Positions 16,271-24,900 of a stretch of DNA of 52,260 bases are shown here, in pieces; within the stretch, counting starts at the first letter, position 1, and every line of letters begins with the position of its first letter. Origin of the DNA: Bacteroidetes bacterium UBA1947. GTDB lineage: Bacteria; Bacteroidota; Bacteroidia; Chitinophagales; Chitinophagaceae. The notes beneath the pieces were generated by a model. It searched no databases. It had not been told where the DNA came from and worked only from the letters and a program-made list of their open reading frames with translations. The stretch lies in NCBI GenBank assembly GCA_002336915.1, contig DDET01000067.1, forward strand, positions 15,403 to 67,662, written 5' to 3'. The translations under genes were made by a program, and so were the position numbers.

Positions 16271-18412
16271 TTATGCAGGTACTTTTGATTGTTGTTCCCG
16301 TTCCCAGAATCTATGCATGGCTATGGCGTCTATGAATTTCTTAGCGTTGCCATCTTTAACTATTCCGGCCTCAGCTATTTCATTCCCTTCGCCACTAGCT
16401 TTTGCCACGTATGAATTATTCAGCACTTCTATTGCGCCACTATCGCAGGCTATGGCTTTGCAATGCTTGTAAGCCTGGTTAATAAAGTGAAGGGCATCTG
16501 CATCGGCGGCCATTGTATTTACGCTTGCCTTACCACCGGGCACATATACAGCATCAAATAGTACTGACGATGTATTGAATAGTGTTTGGTCCACGGGTAT
16601 TGCAGCGCCATTGTTGCCTTTAATATCACCCATATGCGGTGCCACGATCTTTGTTTGTGCACCTGCAGCCTTGAGCTTATTTGCCATATTTTTCAGCGAC
16701 GCTTCGTCCACCCCATCGGCAGCTAATATCGCTATTTGCCTGGTTTGTATCGTATCCTTTATGGTGTTGGACATACTCAGCGCCTCCGATCTTTCTATGC
16801 GCTGCTTCACCTTCGTTGGCTGGTAGGCTGCGGGATTTCCATCGGCAGGTATGCTATGGTTAATAGGCTGTTCCGGTTTAGGCACCGGCATACCCAATTT
16901 ATCTGCCACTTTTTTTGCCAGTGTTTTATCCACAAGTGTGAGTATGCCTACCATGCGCTCGCGTATCGCCGGCCTTGTTACCTTGCTCAGCTCAAAGCGC
17001 AGCGCGTTCACAATATGGTCTTGCTCCACAGGACTCTGGCTGTTGAAGAACAAGGTCGCCTGGCTAAAATGGTCAAAGAAGCTCTTGCTGCGGTTGCGCA
17101 CTTTCCTGCTGTCAATGCGCTCCTCGTGGCTGGTAAACCCGCCTTCTGCGGCTTTCGCCTGGTAAGGGCAGCCCCCGCCTATGCTATTGGGACTGTAGCT
17201 GGTTACATCTTTGTTTATCTGCTGGCGCATATGCCCGTCGCGTTGATTGTTGTGAATGGTATTAACGCTGCGGTTGATCGGTATTTCGTGGAAATTGGGA
17301 CTGCCCAGTCGCGATAGTTGCGTATCTGTATAGGAGAACAGGCGGCCCTGCAAAAGTGGGTCGTTGGTAAAATCAATGCCGGGCACCAGGTGACCGGGAT
17401 GAAAAGCTACCTGCTCTGTTTCTGCAAAAAAATTATCAGGATTGCGGTTAAGCGTCATTTTGCCTATCCGTTGCACAGGCACCAGTTCTTCCGGTACCAG
17501 TTTAGTTGGGTCAAGCAGGTCAAATTCATATTTGTGTTCATCGGCTTCGGGAATAATCTGCACACCCAGTTCCCATTCGGGGAAGTTTCCGCTTTCTATT
17601 GCTTCCCAAAGGTCACGCCGATGGAAGTCCGGGTCTTTGCCCGATATCTGCTGTGCCTCGTCCCAGGCTACAGAATGTACGCCTAATAGTGGTTTCCAAT
17701 GGAACTTTACAAAGCTCACTACACCTTTAGCATTTATAAACTTAAAAGTGTGCACGCCGAAGCCCTCCATCATGCGCAGGCTGCGGGGTATGGCGCGGTC
17801 GCTCATTGCCCACATGATCATATGGGTCGATTCCGGCATTAGCGAGATAAAATCCCAAAAAGTATCGTGGGCGCTGGCCGCCTGCGGTATTTCGTTGTTT
17901 GGCTCGGGCTTCACAGCATGTATCAGGTCGGGGAATTTCATCGCATCCTGTATAAAGAAGACGGGCATGTTATTACCCACAAGGTCATAATTGCCTTCGT
18001 CGGTATAGAACTTTACGGAGAAGCCCCTTACATCGCGCGCCAGGTCAGTCGAACCACGTGAGCCGGCTACGGTACTGAACCTTACGAATACTGGTGTTTG
18101 CACTGCAGGGTCTTGCAGGAAGCCTGCTTTTGTGTATTTGGCCATGGATTTATATACCTGGAACACGCCATGCGCGGCTGAACCCCGCGCGTGCACTATA
18201 CGTTCCGGTATGCGCTCATGGTCGAAGTGGGTGATCTTTTCCCGTAGGATAAAATCCTCGAGTAAAGTTGCACCACGCTCGCCGGCTTTCAGGGAGTTTT
18301 GGTCATCGTTAATAAGCAGTCCCTGGTCGGTCGACATTAATTCCCCTTCACCGCTTTCAGTGTTCCGGGACAGGTCTGCGATCTTTTTGTTTGCAGATAG
18401 TTTTTTTGCCAT
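16271..18412 (-). CDS. katE: Large-subunit (clade 2) monofunctional catalase
   Basis: 713 residues, the length of HPII-type catalases. It decomposes hydrogen peroxide. Catalytic His74 (VHARGSAAHG), Asn147 (DLVGNNMP) and the haem-ligand Tyr361 (SYTDTQLSRLG) are all present, as are PVFVRFSTVAGSRGS and the proximal RNPDNFFAETEQ motif. After the catalase core (about 45-500) a flexible linker leads to a C-terminal flavodoxin/DJ-1-like domain (about 565-700) with AADGVDEASL and AVYVPGGKASV, characteristic of clade 2. Cytoplasmic. It is transcribed alone, with its own terminator, and is divergent from the DUF72 gene. Confidence 0.97.
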   Translation of the reverse strand: MAKKLSANKKIADLSRNTESGEGELMSTDQGLLINDDQNSLKAGERGATLLEDFILREKITHFDHERIPERIVHARGSAAHGVFQVYKSMAKYTKAGFLQDPAVQTPVFVRFSTVAGSRGSTDLARDVRGFSVKFYTDEGNYDLVGNNMPVFFIQDAMKFPDLIHAVKPEPNNEIPQAASAHDTFWDFISLMPESTHMIMWAMSDRAIPRSLRMMEGFGVHTFKFINAKGVVSFVKFHWKPLLGVHSVAWDEAQQISGKDPDFHRRDLWEAIESGNFPEWELGVQIIPEADEHKYEFDLLDPTKLVPEELVPVQRIGKMTLNRNPDNFFAETEQVAFHPGHLVPGIDFTNDPLLQGRLFSYTDTQLSRLGSPNFHEIPINRSVNTIHNNQRDGHMRQQINKDVTSYSPNSIGGGCPYQAKAAEGGFTSHEERIDSRKVRNRSKSFFDHFSQATLFFNSQSPVEQDHIVNALRFELSKVTRPAIRERMVGILTLVDKTLAKKVADKLGMPVPKPEQPINHSIPADGNPAAYQPTKVKQRIERSEALSMSNTIKDTIQTRQIAILAADGVDEASLKNMANKLKAAGAQTKIVAPHMGDIKGNNGAAIPVDQTLFNTSSVLFDAVYVPGGKASVNTMAADADALHFINQAYKHCKAIACDSGAIEVLNNSYVAKASGEGNEIAEAGIVKDGNAKKFIDAIAMHRFWEREQQSKVPA

Positions 18413-18533
18413 AAATGCATAGATTTTCCGGGCATAAAATGCCGTATTATGGTGTAGTAAAATTTATGCCACCATATTGGAATGATGGTTCAATTTTTTT
18501 AATAGAGGCATTGCAAAGTCCCAAAATCTAAAT

Positions 18534-19247
18534 ATGCGTGCTGTACACATAGGTACATCAGGTTTCAGCTATGGCTATTGGAAAAACAGGTTTTATCCTG
18601 AAAAGCTACCCGCATCCCAATGGCTACAGTATTACAGTACGCAGTTCGATACGGTGGAATTGAATAATACCTTTTACAGGTTCCCCATCGTAAAAAATCT
18701 GCGCAAGTCGGCCGATGCGACACCTGCCGGTTTCAAGTTCAGTGTAAAAGCGCATAAGATCATCACCCATACCAGGCGTATGAGGGACGTTAAGGAGAAG
18801 ATAAAGGAGTTTATGGACCTTGTGCACGAGGGCATTGGGGATAAACTGGCCTGTGTATTGTACCAGTTGCCTCCATCATATGCTTATACAGGTGAGCGGC
18901 TTGATGATGTGCTTTCGGCACTCAGCGGCGACAAGCGCAATGTCGTAGAGTTCCGGCATTTGTCCTGGTGGAACAAAGAGGTATATAAAGCCCTTAAAGC
19001 AGATCGCCTCACCTTTTGCAGTGTGAGCTTTCCCGGCCTGCCGGAAGATAATATCGTAACCGGTGATGTTTTCTATAAACGCATGCATGGCGTACCCGAA
19101 CTTTTTAAGTCATCTTATCCAAAACTACAGTTGGAAACACTCGCCGCCGATATCCCGAAAAGGAAAGAGTCTTTCATCTACTTCAATAATACAATGTTCG
19201 AGGCCGGATACACAAATGCTGCCATGCTAAAAGGTATAGTTGAGTAG
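18534..19247 (+). CDS. DUF72 domain protein
   Basis: 237 residues. The N-terminus VHIGTSGFSYGYWKNRFYP is the DUF72 signature, followed by LNNTFYRFP, FKFSVKAHKIITH and VVEFRHLSWW, strands of the predicted TIM barrel, and the final FNNTMFEAGYTNA segment. The family (YecE-like) has no settled biochemical function. It is divergent from katE across 121 bases; a shared oxidative-stress theme is possible but unproven. Confidence 0.93.
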   Translation: MRAVHIGTSGFSYGYWKNRFYPEKLPASQWLQYYSTQFDTVELNNTFYRFPIVKNLRKSADATPAGFKFSVKAHKIITHTRRMRDVKEKIKEFMDLVHEGIGDKLACVLYQLPPSYAYTGERLDDVLSALSGDKRNVVEFRHLSWWNKEVYKALKADRLTFCSVSFPGLPEDNIVTGDVFYKRMHGVPELFKSSYPKLQLETLAADIPKRKESFIYFNNTMFEAGYTNAAMLKGIVE

Positions 19248-19262
19248 TTTAATGCAGACTTC

Positions 19263-19560
19263 TGTCGCATGAATAATTATGGTATTATGTCATTTTATCC
19301 ACAATTTCTGGCCACTTGAAAGGGCTAAAGTACCTTTGTGGATGATGCGGGAATTTGCACTTTTTCACGTTTGCATTTTGCATCATTGTCTGTAGTTCTT
19401 TGATTATCGTCGCTCCGCTGTGGAGCAAAATAATGTCCGGTTCGGGCACAAATCGGGCACGGGTATTAAAATGTAATATGATAAGGCCCAAGCTGCTTTC
19501 AGCCGGTTAACGCTGTTAGGAAATGCCCGATTTTTGTTTTATGCCCGATCGGGCATTTCA
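19263..19560 (+). repeat. Intergenic repeated element, copy 2
   Basis: This occupies most of the 430-base gap 19248-19677, which has no gene I can support. The exact 20-mer TTATGTCATTTTATCCACAA is at 19285-19304, in the same orientation as copy 1 at 8761-8780, followed in the same order by ACCTTTGTG, AGTTCTTTGATTAT, CGGGCACAAATCGGGCA and AATGCCCGATTTTTGTTTTATG. The segment ends in GCCCGATCGGGC, a perfect 12-base palindrome. A 68-residue minus-strand frame covering it (start 19491) ends VDKMT and is probably a gene remnant rather than a live gene. Confidence 0.7.
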
Positions 19561-19677
19561 AAGAGATATGACACATTTGGCCCCTGACATTGTCGTTTTC
19601 ACACAGTACCTGTTTTGAATTGTTGTCGGATATTTGTGTTGAAATCAAAACAACGATAACCATAAAACTGAAACAAA

Positions 19678-20103
19678 ATGGAAGCGCAAAACAAAACAGT
19701 CCTTACAGTTGAAACAACAGTAAATGCCCCTGTCGCAAAGGTTTGGGATTTTTGGAACAAGCCGGAGCACATCACACAATGGTGCAGTGCCTCTGAGGAC
19801 TGGCATACACCAAGAGCCGAAAATGATATACGCACAGGCGGCGCCTTCTCCTCGCGAATGGAAGCTAAAGACGGCAGCTTTGGCTTCGACTTCGGTGGTA
19901 TATATGACGAAGTAAGGGACAATGAATATATTGAATATACCATGGGCGATGGCCGCAAGGTGCAGATCGATTTTGATGCCCAGGGCGATAGCACTAAAGT
20001 GACTGAGCGCTTTGAAGCCGAAAGCCAGAACCCTGTAGAGATGCAGCAAGGTGGCTGGCAGGCTATTCTGGACAACTTTAAGAAATATACAGAAGCCAAC
20101 TAG
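19678..20103 (+). CDS. SRPBCC/AHSA1-domain protein
   Basis: 141 residues, a single START-like helix-grip domain of the AHSA1 type: VETTVNAPVAKVWDFWNKPEHITQWCSA at the N-terminus, GGAFSSRMEAKDGSFGFDFGGIYDEV, a TKVTERFEAE strand and the C-terminal helix QGGWQAILDNFKKYTE. These cytoplasmic proteins bind hydrophobic ligands; the precise role is unknown. The preceding intergenic region carries the repeated element rather than a clear promoter. Confidence 0.92.
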   Translation: MEAQNKTVLTVETTVNAPVAKVWDFWNKPEHITQWCSASEDWHTPRAENDIRTGGAFSSRMEAKDGSFGFDFGGIYDEVRDNEYIEYTMGDGRKVQIDFDAQGDSTKVTERFEAESQNPVEMQQGGWQAILDNFKKYTEAN

Positions 20104-20213
20104 CAAAGCCCCCGCCGGGCCTGGCCTGTAGGATAAAGGTGCACCTGCTTGGGGTGGGCCTTTTTTTATTGGCATTGTTTTTTCCGTGTACCCGGGAAAC
20201 ATCCTTAGCAAGC

Positions 20214-20831
20214 ATGGTACACTCCATAGTTCCCATAAATATTGAAGGCAAGTTTAGCGACCTGGAGCAGGAAATTACCTTACCCACAAGGGAAGAAGCA
20301 ATATCCTGTTTTAACCGGGCTTGCAAGCGTTTGCTCAATCCACCTATCTGGCATGAACTGAGCGGCGCCTTAAGCGCCCGGTTTATATTGACGGACGAGG
20401 ATGGCGTGGAAGTGCACAGGCTGGCACAGCTCAATGACAGGCTCAAAATAGATATTCCGGGCCCGGGAACACAAGCCGGTGAAGGATATGATTGGGTGCA
20501 AATAGAAGTAATAGAAGATAAGCGCGATATTGATGCTGAAGAGGAAGGATTTAGTATGAGGGTACGGCCATGTGCCAATCCCAGGGCAGGAGATGATGAT
20601 ACAGCTCACTTTTTTAATGAGAAAGCCAGCTCATCATTTGTAGTATACCGGAGCGGAAACACGGTAACAGCTTCTTACCATGGCAGGAATGAGCTGCCGA
20701 ACGTTGAGACAAGCAAAGCTGCCGATAATGTGCGAAATGCGGTAATAGCAGCAGGTGCATTTGCAGGCTTATCAGAATTGCAGTGGACGGCATTGATCAG
20801 GTCTTTGCTTGAAGAAGAAATAGGGGGGTGA
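20214..20831 (+). CDS. Hypothetical protein, coupled to a KTSC protein
   Basis: 205 residues from the ATG at 20214 (MVHSIVPINIEG). The frame extends to a GTG at 20139 that would add a hydrophobic leader, but that segment contains the T-run after the AHSA1 gene, so the later start is preferred. The protein is acidic and mixed alpha/beta with SFVVYRSGNTVTASYHGRNE near the middle and a C-terminal helix. No family is recognised. Its stop is one base before the ATG of the KTSC protein, so the two are translationally coupled and probably act together. Confidence 0.7.
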   Translation: MVHSIVPINIEGKFSDLEQEITLPTREEAISCFNRACKRLLNPPIWHELSGALSARFILTDEDGVEVHRLAQLNDRLKIDIPGPGTQAGEGYDWVQIEVIEDKRDIDAEEEGFSMRVRPCANPRAGDDDTAHFFNEKASSSFVVYRSGNTVTASYHGRNELPNVETSKAADNVRNAVIAAGAFAGLSELQWTALIRSLLEEEIGG

Positions 20832-20832
20832 T

Positions 20833-21030
20833 ATGCCATCGTCTGTAGTATCGGCCATTAGTTATGATTCGCAATCTCAGACATTGCGGGTCATTTTTGT
20901 GTCGGGGACAGTGTACAATTATAAGGAGGTACCGGAACAGGTTTATAAAGAAATGAAAACCTCGGGCTCAAAAGGGAGTTATCTGAACATGCATATTAAA
21001 GGAAAATACGTTTTTGAAAAAATAAAGTAG
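20833..21030 (+). CDS. KTSC domain protein
   Basis: 65 residues, just one KTSC domain: SSVVSAISYDSQSQTLRVIF, TVYNYKEVPEQVYKEM and the terminal GSYLNMHIKGKYVFEKI. The domain, named after a lysyl-tRNA synthetase-associated C-terminal module, is of unknown function and is found alone or fused to various enzymes. It starts one base after the stop of the preceding hypothetical gene. Confidence 0.88.
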   Translation: MPSSVVSAISYDSQSQTLRVIFVSGTVYNYKEVPEQVYKEMKTSGSKGSYLNMHIKGKYVFEKIK

Positions 21031-21214
21031 GCTTATGGTTGACCAGCCCCTCAGTTGGGGAATGTCGTTGGGGCCGATGTGCATGCCTATAGACTCCCCT
21101 CAAGTCTTTTAAATATTCTTAATGCTGCTATTGATAACAATGAAGCACTAATACATTGATTTTACTTAAATGGTTATAGGTCCCTCCACGGAGGCCGGGC
21201 TGGCATAATATTTA

Positions 21215-21248
21215 TTGCATTTCAGCATATCGCGATCAAATATTTTTG
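21215..21248 (+). promoter_or_regulatory. Promoter abutting the DUF2383 gene
   Basis: TTG (21215-21217), 23 bases, TATTTTTG (21241-21248), then two bases to the ATG at 21251. The transcript would have almost no leader. Upstream, 21031-21210 holds only short inverted repeats such as CCTCCACGGAGG. Confidence 0.5.
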
Positions 21249-21250
21249 CT

Positions 21251-21751
21251 ATGCTCCTCACACACAAAAAAACACAACCCGCCACCGTAGTGTTGAATGA
21301 TCTTATTATGATCAATAACGAGCGGATAGCATGCTACAGGCAGGCTATGACACAGACCAGCAATATAGACAGCGACCTGAGAGCGCTGTTTGAAGATATT
21401 ATACGGCAAGCGGACGGCTTTAAGAGCGAACTTAAAGAGCAACTGCAGCAATTCAGCATCAATCCCCGCGACAAGGTGACAATATCAGGTATGATACATA
21501 TGGCCTGGCAGGACTTGAAAGCGACGCTTAAAGGCAATACGCGTAATGCAACTATATCCTTTTGCCTGTACAACGAAGAAGTGGCCCTGCAGGCATATGG
21601 CGCAGCACTAAATCTTTCGGACGACACCCTCGGAGATATACAAGTTATATTAGAAAGGCAGCATGCGTTGCTGAATGATACCTATAATCTTGTCAAGAAA
21701 AACAGGCAACTGCTTCATTATCCCGGCATGCGTCTTATGTACTTTAATTAA
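21251..21751 (+). CDS. PA2169/DUF2383-like four-helix protein
   Basis: 166 residues from the ATG at 21251; an upstream start at 21215 would be inside the promoter. VLNDLIMINNERIACYRQAM, LRALFEDIIRQADGFKSEL, ISFCLYNEEVALQAYGAAL and DIQVILERQHALLNDTYNLV are four amphipathic helices with the Glu/His spacing of a ferritin-like bundle typical of DUF2383 proteins. Members are often stress-induced in Bacteroidota; metal binding is predicted but unproven. Confidence 0.85.
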   Translation: MLLTHKKTQPATVVLNDLIMINNERIACYRQAMTQTSNIDSDLRALFEDIIRQADGFKSELKEQLQQFSINPRDKVTISGMIHMAWQDLKATLKGNTRNATISFCLYNEEVALQAYGAALNLSDDTLGDIQVILERQHALLNDTYNLVKKNRQLLHYPGMRLMYFN

Positions 21752-21985
21752 AAAGGCAAACCAGACTTATTATGTACCTTTAGGTGGTATGGTAAGTGTA
21801 ATCAGGTCCCTTCCTCTTAAACTGTGTGCTGATTTTCAGGTCAATTTATTAGATTAGTGGTATTGCGATGTAGTTGGAATGGTTTTTTGCCAACACCTTG
21901 TAAGGCATTAGCTATTAAGTGATCATGTGATATTTTAGCCCAGGTTTACTTGAAGGGCGTTCATTGAAATAAAAATACTACACAG

Positions 21986-24900
21986 GTGAAAAATACTACC
22001 GCTCATGAGTTTTTGTCTCGCCTGCGCTCCTATTTCCAGGAAATAAACGACCCTGTACGAAAATACGCCAACGAGCCGCCACCCCTGCGTGCCGAATTGT
22101 ACAACACCAGGCAGATGGAACACCATGGCCGGACCCTTGCAAAGAAGCATAAAACAGGTGCCGGGCTTGCGAAAGATCTCCTCCTTAAAAGACTTGCTGA
22201 TAATGAAAAAATGCTGGTTGCAGTTCGCAACCTGCTGGCCGATGCCATAAAAGAGAAGAACCTGATAACGCCGGGCGGGGAATGGCTGCTGGATAACTTT
22301 TACCTTATTGAAGAGCATATACGCACCGGCAAGCGCCACCTGCCCAAGGGCTACAGCCAGGGCTTGCCATGGCTCTCCGATGGCCCTTCTGCAGGCTTGC
22401 CCCGTGTATATGATATAGCGCTTGAGATCATATCGCACAGTGATGGCAGGATAGATGTGGAAACACTAGGCAGCTTTATCAAGGCATACCAGGAAGTCTC
22501 CGTACTGCAATTAGGTGAGCTGTGGGCCATACCCATTATGCTGCGCCTGGCGCTTATTGAGAACCTGCGCCGTGTATCGGCACGCATCGCTGTAGACCGG
22601 ATAAACCAGAACCTTGCCGATTATTGGTCGGGGCAAATGATAGCTACTGCGGAGAACGACCCCAAAAGCCTGATTTTGGTAATAGCTGACATGGCCCGCT
22701 CAGGTCCGCCGATGGAGAGTTCCTTTGTGGCCGAACTTACGCGACAACTGATGTGGAAAGGCCCTTCGCTTACTTTACCCCTGACATGGATGGAGCAGCG
22801 ATTGTCGGAAAGCGGGATGACAAGCAATGAATTGGTAAATTCTGAAAACCAAAAGCAAGCCGCCGACCAGGTGTCAATAAGCAATACCATCGGCAGCCTG
22901 CGTTTCATTAATGCATTGGAATGGCGTGAGTTCGTAGAGTCAATGAGCCTCGTTGAGCGGATCTTGCATGAAGACATTGGCGGCACCTACCTGAGCATGG
23001 ACTTTGCAACACGAGATCATTACCGCCATGTGGTGGAGAAAGTAGCTAAACATAGTTCGCTCTCGGAAAATGAAGTTGCGACTATTGCAATACGCCTTGC
23101 AAAGGAAAACGCCGAAAAAAATGGCACTGCCGACAGGGCATCGCATGTGGGCTACTACCTGGTAGATAAGGGGTTGATCCAAACAGAAAAACTAGCACAA
23201 ACAAAATATCCATGGGACGAGGCTTTGCAAAAAAAAGTAGCGTATCGTCCCCTGGTCTTTTACCTGGGAAGCATAGGCATCATAACCCTGGTACTAAGCG
23301 GCATTGCTCTTTGGAAGACCTATGCAGACGGCATACACAATTGGCTGCTGCTGCTTGTTTTTGTTTTGTCTGCCATTGCGTCAAGCCAACTGGCCCTTAC
23401 ATTTGTTAACTGGCTCGTTACCTTACTTATCAGTCCTAACCTGCTGCCGAGGATGGACTATTCAAAGGGCATACCCAGGGAGAATAAAACCCTTGTGGTA
23501 GTGCCTACCATAATATTCAGCATTGCTAATGTTGAGGCTCTTGTAGAAGGCCTGGAAATACGCTTCCTGGCCAACAGGGCGGCTAACCTGCATTATGGCT
23601 TGCTCACTGATTATGCAGATGCAGAAAAAGAAACACTGCCGGGCGATGAAATAATACTTGAGACGGCACGAAAGAAAATTGAAGAGCTGAATGAAAAATA
23701 CAGCAGTGAGGATAATGATATCTTTTTCCTGTTCCATCGCCCGAGAAAATGGAATCCCGCAGATAAAATCTGGATGGGCTATGAGCGGAAAAGGGGCAAG
23801 CTCACCGAGTTAAATGCTTTGCTGAGCAATGGAGAGGATGGACATTTTTCGCTTATTGAAGGTGATCTTGAATGCTTAAAGAACGTGCGCTATGTCATTA
23901 CGCTGGATACTGATACGCTTTTTCCACACGATGCAGGATGGAAACTTATTGCAACAATGGCCCATCCGCTCAACCGTCCCGTGTATGATGAGGTAAAGCA
24001 ACGTGTGACTGAAGGCTATAGCATTTTGCAACCAAGGGTAGCAGTAAGCCTGCCGCGTGGCAACAGTTCGTTATTCTCGCAAATGCATGCGAACGACGCG
24101 GGTATAGATCCCTACACCCGTCTTGTATCCGACGTGTACCAGGACCTGTTTGCCGAAGGCTCTTTTATAGGTAAAGGGATTTATGAAATAAAAACATTTG
24201 ATCGCGCACTTAATAACCGCTTCCCGGAAAACCGTATACTGAGCCATGACCTGCTGGAAGGCTGCTATGCAAGAGCCGGGCTGCTAAGCGATGTGCAACT
24301 GTACGAAGAGAATCCTACTAAATACAGCACAGATGTAAGCCGCAGGCACCGCTGGATAAGGGGCGACTGGCAGATATCGTGGTGGTTCCTGCCGATAGTG
24401 CCTGATGCTAACAGGAAATTCAGAAAAAATCCACTGCCGGCACTTTCGCGCTGGAAGATATTTGACAATTTAAGACGCAGCCTTGTTCCCCTGGCGATGC
24501 TATTGTTATTCATCTGTGGATGGACTGTATTGAAAGCCCCCTGGTTCTGGACATTGTGTATCATAGGCGTAGTGGTTCTTCCATCAGTGATAACGGTTGC
24601 CTATAAGATGATGAAGAAGCCGATAGAGATATTGCTGAAGCATCATATTCTTTCCTCGCTTACTACACTCAGGAACAACCTTTATCAAAATATTTTTAGC
24701 CTTGTTAGTTTGCCCTACGAAGCATACTTCAGTGTGGATGCCATACTGCGCACCAACTGGCGAATGCTTATTTCGCATAAAAAATTACTTGAGTGGAAAC
24801 CCGCGGGACACGTGGAGGCCCGCAAAATTGGTGGCATATGGGAAGCGTTTTTGGCAATGTGGATAAGTCCGCTGCTATCATTGGTTGCGGCTGTTTACCT

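Noticed and set aside
19285..19491. 68-residue minus-strand frame in the second intergenic element
   Set aside because: The corresponding frame in the first copy is interrupted, so it is listed as a probable remnant within the repeat rather than a gene.
19645..20211. 188-residue minus-strand frame over the AHSA1 gene
   Set aside because: It mirrors a clear AHSA1-domain gene and has no family features of its own.
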